A DNA stretch of 29,890 bases, from positions 1-29,890 of the forward strand of contig JAILOW010000186.1 in assembly GCA_024690635.1 (NCBI GenBank), written 5' to 3'. The notes under the pieces were generated by a model. It saw nothing but the letters and a program-made list of their open reading frames with translations. It ran no database searches and was not told the origin of the DNA. The stretch's first letter is position 1. The number at the start of each line of letters is the position of its first letter. Positions 18,601 to 23,985 of the stretch are shown piece by piece. The position numbers were made by a program, and so were the translations under genes. The stretch comes from Butyrivibrio sp. Its GTDB lineage: Bacteria > Bacillota_A > Clostridia > Lachnospirales > Lachnospiraceae.

Positions 18601-19490
18601 TTTTCCTTGGCATTCTCAATAAAGGTGGTATCATATGGCGCAGTACTCTCGTCAGCTATTCCCATCCATCTGGAGTGGTTTTCAAGAGCTTCACCAACAT
18701 TTCCTCCCCTTGGCAAGACGGTGGCGATATCAACATGCTGATAGTCACCCTCGGTTCCACCCAGAGGATCATTAATATTATTGTTATAGGTAAAATATGC
18801 AGTATGAAACTCTGAGAGATCGGGATCCGAAATCTCAGAGTTTTTCATAAGACTGATCTCTTCAATTGCTGTTGTTGCAAATGCCCAGCAGGTTCCGTAG
18901 CTTCCCTGGTATTTAAGATCCGGAAGGTTCTCTGTTATGTGGCGGGAATCATAGGTATTTCCTCCCACCAGGATCTCATCAGGCTCGTTATGAACGATCT
19001 CTATGGAATGTGCAGCGGGAATAGAACCTGCAGGAAATTCTATATCATCAACAGGAGATTTTTTCTCTGCAGATGCACCTGCAAGCGCCTCGTCCTCAGA
19101 GGCATCCAAAGAAGCCTCTTCATCTGATTCTTCAGAAGCGGCTTCATCGCCTTCATCACCTTCATCACCTTCATCATCGTCCTCATCATTTGAGGTCTCT
19201 TTTCCGGCACTGTCTCCCTTGCCCTTTTCCGGATCGGAAGAAGTCTCTTCATCCTCCTCGGCAGGCTTTCCCGTACCCTCTCCGGGCTCATCGGATTCTT
19301 CATCTGACGATCCTTCGGAAGGCTTGGATGACTCTTTTTCGGAATCATCTGTTTCCTCGGTATTTTTATTCAAGCCTTCCTGTCCGCCGGAAAGCCCTGT
19401 AGCCGAGTAATCAGCTGCAAAAGAGATATCAGTACCTGTTGCAAACAGCATCCCTGCCATTAATAATGCCAAAATCCTTTTTTTATGCAT
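12633..19490 (-). CDS. Giant secreted papain-like (C1) cysteine peptidase with Big and CHB_HEX_C modules, first gene of operon
   Basis: 2285 residues. The ATG at 19490 is preceded by GAGGTGA. Signal peptide MHKKRILALLMAG...SFA|ADYSA; acidic spacer about 40-150 with a GDE repeat. C1 peptidase: Gln195, Cys201 (YGTCWAFA), His381 (GHAVVIVGWDDD), Asn411 (VRNSWY). Lectin-like about 455-615; Big_2 about 622-705; Ig-like about 708-792; fn3-like about 795-882 (WDFVDYEV); InlB-type B-repeat about 885-955 (FEGWYTDPTF); Ig-like about 960-1040; then Big (1040-1124), CHB (1130-1225), CHB (1234-1327), Big (1334-1421), CHB (1427-1520). The two middle CHB modules are adjacent without a Big between them. The C-terminal region from EWGDL (about 1523) to the end carries GxDY..SYKNN..GNYxGS repeats and ends KLGAKKITEK, with no sorting signal. 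It is the first gene after the promoter region, so it is probably the most strongly expressed of the three. Confidence 0.9.
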   Translation of the reverse strand: MHKKRILALLMAGMLFATGTDISFAADYSATGLSGGQEGLNKNTEETDDSEKESSKPSEGSSDEESDEPGEGTGKPAEEDEETSSDPEKGKGDSAGKETSNDEDDDEGDEGDEGDEAASEESDEEASLDASEDEALAGASAEKKSPVDDIEFPAGSIPAAHSIEIVHNEPDEILVGGNTYDSRHITENLPDLKYQGSYGTCWAFATTAIEEISLMKNSEISDPDLSEFHTAYFTYNNNINDPLGGTEGDYQHVDIATVLPRGGNVGEALENHSRWMGIADESTAPYDTTFIENAKENGLSDDLAYDDVAHVRNYYLEYVNMAKFRETKDLSLLEPIKKLVYENGAAAMSYDSEQYNAALQKDILSTDGKSYYNPGTSDGGHAVVIVGWDDDYPKENFAKTPPGNGAFRVRNSWYTQEHYQYGRRPDTYYGYFWMSYYENTLDPHFYGVDCQASSNYDNNYEYDGYRDSYYLSNTGANVFTAHADGGTYGEALKAVSFFTNNTNVEYTIEVYTDVDDTPDSGILQEDATTTGFVELAGSHTIDLDAPVYLESGEKFAVVVKLDCSGLVCESLFDNGTSGNAARSGESFYLSGKNWVDCVSGTQGRGNFKIKAYTDNRSASDLVSPTEISFANVEGDDLELGISQVFKVDAKVLPVNSNIRTINWSSSNTSAVTVEKGKLTGIAAGSAVITASVPGTQIKKEINVTVKRKLFGLSISPQKLSGSGGFKYYYYEVSYQPSDYIPTEEIQWTSSDEDVVTVKTNTEGKALITEKMMGKAKITATVEGVSATDDYEVEPSWDFVDYEVTNDKVVTFKWKPAKGAVKYYLLDEGRSNVIAEIPEDGSSSYRYVDDRNKDSDLSSYTYYLGIGYDNSGNANVRGFSVHFGTNYTITYHVGRGTQNPKNPTTYLSGRKYITLYDPTPPDEYSFEGWYTDPTFEHYKYQITTYDTGDIDLYAKYVPENPRLTVTPESLYLAPGETGQITATAIPSDGTEVYTFTNYSPELCSVTQNKNVATVTAGSDTGSCTIYVSCYGQSQYVRVYVRQPIYFYTNEASYTTLPGDTYTLPSVVLASHLEGSTIDYTSSDPLIATVSDGELDPADDLSEEKQVTITAKIRGTDYSATCVVTLTPAAKAMAPLGRINYGENVEPGNIEIEKGSSFDLRSLTYGASIYYTLDGTDPAIDSHGNITNTETTFLCDHNFIIQKDMVIKAVAYHWSYAPSDVSTFNIKALERQLEKAPAPYGVFGGMMVMPGVIQIDRGDMFYLTSDLYPATIYYAYDEKVPSLDEEGNPTQDTLTYSGNSIYINEDTVIKAITCAEDYLPSDVSTFVFKMKKDDPDPEKEYIWFDSNVMTLRSKAGETGQITYHVDDQYKDTPIDWQSMDESVATVSNGIVTPADDLTETKLVTIMAYIRGTEYYAVCTVSVVPVIKAKAPVGFVNGEASDTNDIRVIKNSYFSLKSETEGASIYYALDGEEPSVDEDGNPQGDTKLYTKAFLVEDNMEIKALAYIEECDASDISSFELTIIDDEWGDLTEDTIKSEVFGNKSSNVGNKVWYFFGNPEKGYPAVVYTGSSEIQFSDGEGAYNVPVYTGSKITFNGDIHVFHGTRRLIEGRDYTVSYKNNLKAASAGAKAAPTVTIKGKGNYASTAIFKFDIEKAPMSAAQLTSETEVAVLTGKKVKLGNTKPVLKFAGKTLKAGTDYSLTYFLLDGDEKIPATATDLLTEAGKTYVIDITATEKSSFTGTVEKAVTIKTQNPATTVSAAKLKAVDAKGKAIKLSYTGADIDIEEVFDNDGEDKTPTAFVKYGKKTLVYGTDYTVEAVPGENYTSAGKHKLLIKGIPKEDAVQVSYLGNKTVTIEIVGISMSKVKVAGLRSTVEYTGKTITWDDLYNEKDKSVAAYNKLAGEGNECEGVTLYYYNAATKENVALKGIEEGQAVTEECDFTYSKIKSLNPGKFTIIFKGVNGVTGNIKKNVTIKPYNVKNNAKKRIVIEVEDAEFSKAGACPHVAVWFIKEWDEDGNATATVLLKEGIDYRVSYKNNKKVADKTAKSAPTVTVKGIGNYTGSNASEKFSITKAPISSADLVASDVAYKVKGKKGYFLSTPKVYQNGAALSVGKGKDLENFNKNLVEYTYAKNTYLLDEDGTLRYAGETVDATDAVPAGTLINIKVPANMLNCGAKSNFYQDYSDEYIKGSFRVMYSSMNIAKYKAEVRADSKLNLSFNNGDSIVLSEEDIKVYKVVNKQVVTLKPGDYEIEVTNKKFLGKTVIVIKGKGDYYGTKKISVKLGAKKITEK
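19142..19177. repeat. 9-bp tandem repeat (four units) encoding GDE
   Basis: Four consecutive units of CTTCATC followed by GC, AC, AC and AT (plus strand) encode the GDEGDEGDEDD stretch in the acidic spacer of the first peptidase gene. The unit is a multiple of three, so slippage would change spacer length without breaking the frame. Confidence 0.85.
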
Positions 19491-19524
19491 ATTTCACCTC
19501 AAAATACATAATCATTCAGGCTAA

Positions 19525-19553
19525 ATTATACTCAATACAGCCCAATTTACCTA
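19525..19553 (-). promoter_or_regulatory. Candidate promoter for the peptidase operon
   Basis: Reading the minus strand, TATAAT lies at 19530-19525 and a weak -35-like TAGGTA at 19553-19548, with a 17-bp spacer. The predicted transcript would start about 28 nt before the ATG at 19490, leaving room for little more than the ribosome binding site GAGGTGA. The -10 match is perfect and the -35 poor, so the call rests on the -10 and on position. Confidence 0.45.
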
Positions 19554-19559
19554 GTAAAA

Positions 19560-19588
19560 TTTATATAAATAAGTAATTATGATATAAT
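19560..19588 (+). promoter_or_regulatory. Candidate promoter for the phosphoribosyltransferase/symporter pair
   Basis: TTTATA at 19560-19565 and TATAAT at 19583-19588 have a 17-bp spacer, and the -10 is extended (TGATATAAT). It sits about 37 nt upstream of the ATG at 19625. With the minus-strand candidate it makes the AT-rich 19491-19624 gap a divergent promoter region; no clear operator palindrome was seen between them. Confidence 0.6.
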
Positions 19589-19624
19589 TAAAACGCAAGT
19601 TAATATTGAAAGGGGGATTTGGTC

Positions 19625-20269
19625 ATGTTAAACGAATACACAAAGATTCCGGCAGCATTAAATTCCAATGTAGCACTCAAGATCATTCCCGGGCACTTCG
19701 CAACCACCCATTCCCATATAACCAACTATATGGAACTCGGTACCCTGAAGACCCGTTGTAATGAAGCTCATGGCGTTGCTTCAATCCTTGCCATGCACTA
19801 CACCATGTCTACGCCTGTTGATACCATAGTGTGCGCAGACGGCACCGAAGTCATCGGCACGTATCTGGCTGAAGAGCTGACCAAGGCAGGTGTTCTCAAC
19901 TGCAATGCACATCGCACCATCTATGTGCTGGCGCCCGAGTATGCACCCGGTGGACAGATCATTTTCCGCGACAATCTGCAACTTGCTATCAGAGACAAGC
20001 ATACGCTTCTTCTGATGGGATCTCTTACAACAGGAAAAACACTTGAAGACCTTATTCGAGGTGTCAGATATTACGGTGCCAACGTAACCGGAACCTGTGC
20101 TATTTTCAGCGCGGTAAAAGAGGTTGAGGGCATGCCCGTTTTGTCAGTTTTCCATCCAGAGGAGATTCCGAACTACGAATCATATCCACCTACAGAATGT
20201 CCTCTTTGCAAAAGCGGAAAACCGGTTGATGCACTTGTAAACAGTTTTGGATACAGCGTTCTGAGGTGA
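19625..20269 (+). CDS. Phosphoribosyltransferase-family protein (orotate PRTase-like) with degenerate PRPP loop
   Basis: 214 residues. The ATG at 19625 is chosen over an in-frame TTG at 19619 because AGGGGG at 19611-19616 is 8 nt from the ATG but only 2 nt from the TTG. The sequence resembles a family in gut Firmicutes often labelled orotate phosphoribosyltransferase: GHFATTHSHI near residue 23, IVCADGTEVIGTYLAEEL about 68-85, and a PRPP-loop-like LLLMGSLTTGKTL about 128-140. In classical type I PRTases the loop is preceded by two acidic residues (DD..TTG); here Met-Gly occupies those places, so catalysis on PRPP is uncertain. The C-terminus carries CPLCKSGKPVDALVN (Cys192, Cys195), possibly a half metal site. 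It is followed after 33 bp by the symporter gene, so the two are probably co-transcribed. Substrate unknown. Confidence 0.75.
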   Translation: MLNEYTKIPAALNSNVALKIIPGHFATTHSHITNYMELGTLKTRCNEAHGVASILAMHYTMSTPVDTIVCADGTEVIGTYLAEELTKAGVLNCNAHRTIYVLAPEYAPGGQIIFRDNLQLAIRDKHTLLLMGSLTTGKTLEDLIRGVRYYGANVTGTCAIFSAVKEVEGMPVLSVFHPEEIPNYESYPPTECPLCKSGKPVDALVNSFGYSVLR

Positions 20270-20287
20270 TGTGAATAATAACATCTC

Positions 20288-20293
20288 AGGAGG
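20288..20293 (+). promoter_or_regulatory. Ribosome binding site deciding a TTG start
   Basis: A perfect AGGAGG lies 9 nt before TTG at 20303. The translation from that TTG begins MNSNNRSSFSGKLGFVLSAAGAS, which matches the expected N-terminal length of NSS transporters just before the first membrane segment. No in-frame ATG precedes the conserved first helix, so TTG is the supported start. Confidence 0.85.
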
Positions 20294-20302
20294 AAACAGA
20301 AA

Positions 20303-21670
20303 TTGAACAGTAACAATCGAAGCTCCTTCTCCGGAAAACTTGGTTTTGTTCTTTCCGCAGCAGGAGCTTCCGTAGGTCTGGGAAACATTTTTAGGTTCCC
20401 TTATCTTTGTGCCAAATACTGGGGAGGCATCTTTCTGTTCGTCTACATCATTCTGGCACTCACTTTCGGTTATACCATGATCATCGCCGAAACATCCATC
20501 GGTCGTGCCAGCAAAAAAAGTCCTGTTGGCGCCTTTGAAGCTCTCGGAAAAACAGGCGCAATGAAAACAGGTGGCTGGATCAACGCCATCATTCCCATGC
20601 TCATTGTTCCGTACTATTCCGTTATCGGCGGCTGGGTAACAAAATACTTCGTATCCTATATTTATAAAGACGTAAACGAAATTGCCGGCGACACATTCTT
20701 CTCGGGCTTTATCACAAACGGTTATTCATCCACCATTTGGTTCGTTATTTTCGCACTGATAGTTCTTGTGATCATTTCACTTGGAGTTCAGCAGGGAATA
20801 GAAAATGCTTCCCGCATAATGATGCCGATACTTGTGGTTCTCGCAATCCTTATCAGCATTTATTCCGTTACAAGACCCGGCGCACTTGAGGGTGTAAAAT
20901 ACCTCTTTATCCCGAACTTTGAGAACTTCTCCTGGATGACTGTTGTGTCAGCCATGGGACAGATGTTCTACTCACTTTCCATAGCCATGGGTATCCTTAT
21001 CACCTTCGGATCTTATGTAAAAGATGAAGTTAGTATCGAGGGTTCCACAAGACAGGTAGAGTTCTTTGACACTGCAATCGCTATACTTGCCAGCGTAATG
21101 ATCATTCCTGCAGTCTTCTCTTTCTCAGGAGGAGATTCCAACGCTCTGAAGGCAGGACCTTCACTTATGTTCATGACAATGCCCAAGATATTTGCAAGCA
21201 TGGGCTTTGGAAGGATCATGGGTATCCTGTTCTTCCTGCTTGTACTGTTTGCAGCAGTGACCAGTGCCATCGCTCTTCTTGAAAGTGCTGTTTCAACTCT
21301 TTCAGATGAGTTCAAGCTTGGCAGAATCCCTGCAACACTCATTATGGGTGTTATCATGGTATGCCTTGGCTGCCTTTCATCTCTTGGCTACGGTCCTCTG
21401 GCTACTGTCACAGTATTTGGAATGCAGTTCCTTGATTTCTTTGATTTTTTGACAAACTCAGTGATGATGCCCATTGCCGCACTCTTTATCTGCGTGCTGG
21501 TTACACATCACATGGGTATCGGAGCTATCGAAGACGAAGTAACCCGTGGTGGTCACTCCTTCCGTAGAAAGGGCGTGTTCAGCTTTATGATCCGCTTCCT
21601 TTGCCCTGTGTTTATCATCATTATTCTCATCAGCTCCATAGCTACAGTGCTTGGTGCGATTCAGATGTAA
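20303..21670 (+). CDS. Neurotransmitter:sodium symporter (NSS) family transporter
   Basis: 455 residues, integral membrane, with roughly 11-12 hydrophobic helices. The first helix carries the family signature around the unwound region, SAAGASVGLGNIFRFPYL, followed by WGGIFLFVYIIL. Helix 6/8-like segments AMGQMFYSLSIAMGILITFGSY and FAAVTSAIALLES match the positions that form the substrate and Na+ sites in LeuT-type proteins. Bacterial members import amino acids with Na+ (e.g. LeuT, MhsT, Tyt1); the length is close to the 11-helix MhsT/Tyt1 type. The particular substrate cannot be read from the sequence. It follows the PRTase-like gene by 33 bp and ends just before a strong terminator, so the two form a short operon. 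Next to a secreted-peptidase operon, amino-acid recovery is a plausible role, but that is inference. Confidence 0.9.
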   Translation: MNSNNRSSFSGKLGFVLSAAGASVGLGNIFRFPYLCAKYWGGIFLFVYIILALTFGYTMIIAETSIGRASKKSPVGAFEALGKTGAMKTGGWINAIIPMLIVPYYSVIGGWVTKYFVSYIYKDVNEIAGDTFFSGFITNGYSSTIWFVIFALIVLVIISLGVQQGIENASRIMMPILVVLAILISIYSVTRPGALEGVKYLFIPNFENFSWMTVVSAMGQMFYSLSIAMGILITFGSYVKDEVSIEGSTRQVEFFDTAIAILASVMIIPAVFSFSGGDSNALKAGPSLMFMTMPKIFASMGFGRIMGILFFLLVLFAAVTSAIALLESAVSTLSDEFKLGRIPATLIMGVIMVCLGCLSSLGYGPLATVTVFGMQFLDFFDFLTNSVMMPIAALFICVLVTHHMGIGAIEDEVTRGGHSFRRKGVFSFMIRFLCPVFIIIILISSIATVLGAIQM

Positions 21671-21673
21671 ATA

Positions 21674-21732
21674 AAAGCAGCAAATGCCTCATTTCGACCT
21701 TGCTCAGAGAAATCGGCATCTGCTGCTTTTTT
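21674..21732. terminator. Bidirectional Rho-independent terminator between the symporter gene and nagA
   Basis: Arms 21674-21688 (AAAGCAGCAAATGCC) and 21715-21729 (GGCATCTGCTGCTTT) pair with one A/C mismatch; the 26-nt loop holds a further ATTTC/GAAAT stem (21691-21695 with 21709-21713). Six T residues (21727-21732) follow on the plus strand; on the minus strand the stem is followed by TTTTATTT. It lies 4 bp after the symporter stop and 55 bp after the convergent nagA stop, so it probably ends both transcripts. Confidence 0.88.
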
Positions 21733-21787
21733 CGTTTTGAAAATCATCATCCTCGTCCGTGAACTGCGCATCTACGAAAGGATGGCT

Positions 21788-22966
21788 TCACATTATCTTT
21801 CCACGTTTTATCACTTTCTCCAACTTCAAATTATCACTTACAATCAGCACATCCGCCTGCTTACCTTTTTCAATGGTTCCAAGTCTGTCTGCAACGCCAA
21901 GAACTTTTGCGGGGTTACGTGTTGCGCACTTAACAGCGCTTTCAAGGGGCACATTCATATTTCTTATAGCATTCACCATACAATCAAAAAGATTGGTCAC
22001 AGAGCCTGCAATGGCGCCGCCCTCAATAAGCGTACAGCGTGCTCCTTCTTTTTTAATATCCTGACCACCAAGAGTATAGAATCCGTCAGCCATACCTGTG
22101 GATCTGAGGCTGTCACTGATAAGAACTATCCTGTCATCTCCAAGCTCTCTAAAGGCTGTTCTCACTGCCGCAGGATGCAGGTGAATAGGGTCGCAGATAA
22201 GCTCCGCAGTCACATACTCTGAGTCAAACACAGCTCCCACAACTCCCGGACTTCTGTGAGTAAATCCCGACATTCCGTTATACAAATGAATGGCATGTGA
22301 TGCACCGGATGCTATGGCTTCTTTTGCAGTCTCATAATCCGAGTTGGTGTGGCAAAGAGATATCCTCACCTTGCCCTTCATGGCCTCTATATACTCCCTG
22401 AAGTTTTCAGATTCCTCAGGAGCAAGTCCCATAACCTTCACAAGACCTCTTCCGGCCTCCACAAAACGCTCCGCCATTTTAATATCAGCTTTTTTGATAA
22501 AGTTTGGATTCTGAGCCCCCTTCTTGGCATAACTGATAAAAGGGCCCTCCATGTTAAAACCTATAAGCTCAGCTCCTATCACCTCATCAGAAGCTTTTTC
22601 CTTATCCGCAAAATCAGCTCCCAGAGAAAGAGTTTGTGCAAGATCCTCCTCAGATAACGTAAGCGTCGCAGGACAAATAGAAGTGATGCCGTTTTCAAGC
22701 TCATACTTTGCAAGCGTATCAAACGCCTCCGCCTTCACATCACAAACATCATCCCCCATGGCTCCGTGAAGATGCATATCAATAAGTCCCGGGATCACAT
22801 ACCCTCCCCTGGCATCTATCACTTCCCCATCTCCACTTTCCGATGACGCTTTTCCATCCACACACACTTCCGCAATCTTCCCATCCCGGATCAAAAGTTC
22901 CCCATCATGAAACTTAAAATCCTCCAGAAAAATCTTGCCATTTACAATCTTTATTACATTACCCAT
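21788..22966 (-). CDS. nagA: N-acetylglucosamine-6-phosphate deacetylase
   Basis: 392 residues from the ATG at 22966, chosen because GGAGT lies 4 nt upstream and MGNVIKIVNGKIF matches the family N-terminus. The frame is open to 23059, but that extension would translate an inverted repeat. The enzyme removes acetate from GlcNAc-6-phosphate to give glucosamine-6-phosphate. Amidohydrolase features: PGLIDMHLHG (His65, His67), NMEGPF with Glu140, SLCHTN His206, AIHLYNGM His227, and the catalytic Asp285 in LISDSLRSTGM. The length is close to the roughly 380-residue E. coli enzyme. It follows nagB with a 293-bp gap full of inverted repeats rather than the usual tight coupling, so its expression may be separately tuned. 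It is last in the amino-sugar cluster and converges on the symporter gene. Confidence 0.95.
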   Translation of the reverse strand: MGNVIKIVNGKIFLEDFKFHDGELLIRDGKIAEVCVDGKASSESGDGEVIDARGGYVIPGLIDMHLHGAMGDDVCDVKAEAFDTLAKYELENGITSICPATLTLSEEDLAQTLSLGADFADKEKASDEVIGAELIGFNMEGPFISYAKKGAQNPNFIKKADIKMAERFVEAGRGLVKVMGLAPEESENFREYIEAMKGKVRISLCHTNSDYETAKEAIASGASHAIHLYNGMSGFTHRSPGVVGAVFDSEYVTAELICDPIHLHPAAVRTAFRELGDDRIVLISDSLRSTGMADGFYTLGGQDIKKEGARCTLIEGGAIAGSVTNLFDCMVNAIRNMNVPLESAVKCATRNPAKVLGVADRLGTIEKGKQADVLIVSDNLKLEKVIKRGKIM

Positions 22967-23007
22967 AATCACTCCACTATTTTTGTCTTTATTTTTTGTA
23001 TGAATAT

Positions 23008-23058
23008 TGTATAAGAAATTTAATGACCTTAGCGAGCGTGTCAAAAATTTCTTATACA
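23008..23058. repeat. Small inverted repeat with CCTTAGCGAGCG core, upstream of nagA
   Basis: Arms TGTATAAGAAATTT (23008-23021) and AAATTTCTTATACA (23045-23058) are perfect 14-bp complements. Inside is a second short stem TGAC (23024-23027) / GTCA (23040-23043) around CTTAGCGAGCGT. The 12-nt core CCTTAGCGAGCG (23027-23038) recurs in the larger element at 23137-23148. There is no T-run after the stem on either strand, so it does not look like a simple terminator. Confidence 0.8.
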
Positions 23059-23105
23059 TTATTTCTTACATAAAACAATACTCTTAAGTTTTGCTGAATA
23101 CGTAA

Positions 23106-23244
23106 GGGCTGAGATTTGGTATAAAGGAATGCAGGGCCTTAGCGAGCGGCTGGTGCTTGGATGTTGTTCTTTAACATCCTATGCACCACTGCCAGCGAGG
23201 TAGAGCGAAAGCGTGCCCAAATCCTTTATACCAAATCTCAGCCC
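23106..23244. repeat. 139-bp compound inverted repeat between nagB and nagA
   Basis: Outer arms 23106-23128 and 23222-23244 are perfect 23-bp complements (GGGCTGAGATTTGGTATAAAGGA and its reverse complement). Inside, further pairings nest: GGGC 23134-23137 with GCCC 23215-23218, GGC 23148-23150 with GCC 23191-23193, TGGTGC 23151-23156 with GCACCA 23183-23188, and GGATGTT 23159-23165 with AACATCC 23173-23179. The outer arm begins 15 nt after the nagB stop. It could be a small non-autonomous mobile or REP/MITE-like element, or a structured RNA that protects or processes the nagB-nagA transcript. No open frame within it looks real. Confidence 0.85.
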
Positions 23245-23259
23245 GAACCATTCACAATT

Positions 23260-23985
23260 TCACGGCATCAACTTCAGCGCCTCCGCATCCGCCACAATCA
23301 CCACATCCCTGTGTAGCTGCAGCGCCGACGCAGGACAATGCGGTGTCACCGGTCCGCACACCGCATCTTTAACCGCCTTTGCCTTGTCCTCTCCGCTTGC
23401 GATAAGAACAATTTTCTTCGCCTTCATGATCGTTCCGATGCCCATGGTGAGTGCTCTCTTTGGAACCTCATCCTTACTCTCAAAGAGCCTTGCATTGGCC
23501 TCGATGGTGGACTCCGTAAGATTTACCACATGAGTCCTGGCTGCGAAATATTCATCGGGCTCGTTAAATCCGATATGCCCGTTTCTGCCTATTCCAAGAA
23601 GCTGAAGGTCTATGCCTCCAAGCTTTTCTATTCTCTCCTCATAGCTCCCGCACTCAAGCTCAACAGAACTGATACCGTTGGGAACCATGGTATTTTTCTT
23701 ATCAATATTTACATGATCAAAAAGATTTGTGTTCATGAAATATCTGTAGCTCTGAACATTGTCACCTGAAAGTCCCTCGTACTCGTCAAGGTTTACAGTC
23801 TTAACCTTTTTAAAATCAAGGGCATTTTCCTTATACTCCTCTATCAGCCTCTTGTACACCCCAATGGGTGAAGAGCCTGTCGCAAGTCCCAGTACGCAGT
23901 CAGGCTTCATAAGGATCTGAGCGCTGATGATCCTTGCGGCAATGTTGCTCATTTCTTCATAATCTTTTGCTTTAATGATTTTCAT
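23260..23985 (-). CDS. nagB: Glucosamine-6-phosphate deaminase
   Basis: 241 residues; converts glucosamine-6-phosphate to fructose-6-phosphate and ammonia. Family marks: LATGSSPIGVYKRL (residues 34-47, phosphate loop), VNLDEYEGL (Asp67, the position of the E. coli Asp72 base), and LGIGRNGHIGFNEP (130-143), holding His137 and Glu142 of the catalytic relay. The residue equivalent to E. coli Asp141 is Asn135, a replacement I believe is common in the shorter Firmicute enzymes. The length matches that short type and lacks the E. coli C-terminal extension. The start codon overlaps the stop of the upstream response regulator (ATGA), so translation is probably coupled to the regulator. It is followed by the 293-bp inverted-repeat gap and nagA. 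Confidence 0.96.
   Translation of the reverse strand: MKIIKAKDYEEMSNIAARIISAQILMKPDCVLGLATGSSPIGVYKRLIEEYKENALDFKKVKTVNLDEYEGLSGDNVQSYRYFMNTNLFDHVNIDKKNTMVPNGISSVELECGSYEERIEKLGGIDLQLLGIGRNGHIGFNEPDEYFAARTHVVNLTESTIEANARLFESKDEVPKRALTMGIGTIMKAKKIVLIASGEDKAKAVKDAVCGPVTPHCPASALQLHRDVVIVADAEALKLMP

Noticed and set aside
19619..19624. TTG start two codons before the PRTase-like ATG
   Set aside because: It is only 2 nt from the AGGGGG ribosome site, too close; the ATG has an 8-nt spacing.
22967..23059. A longer nagA start adding 31 residues
   Set aside because: The extension would translate the small inverted repeat and lacks a ribosome site, while GGAGT precedes the ATG at 22966 and the family N-terminus begins there.
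23181..23533. Plus-strand open frames overlapping the hairpin and nagB
   Set aside because: They lie antisense to nagB and the inverted repeat, have no family resemblance and no ribosome site.
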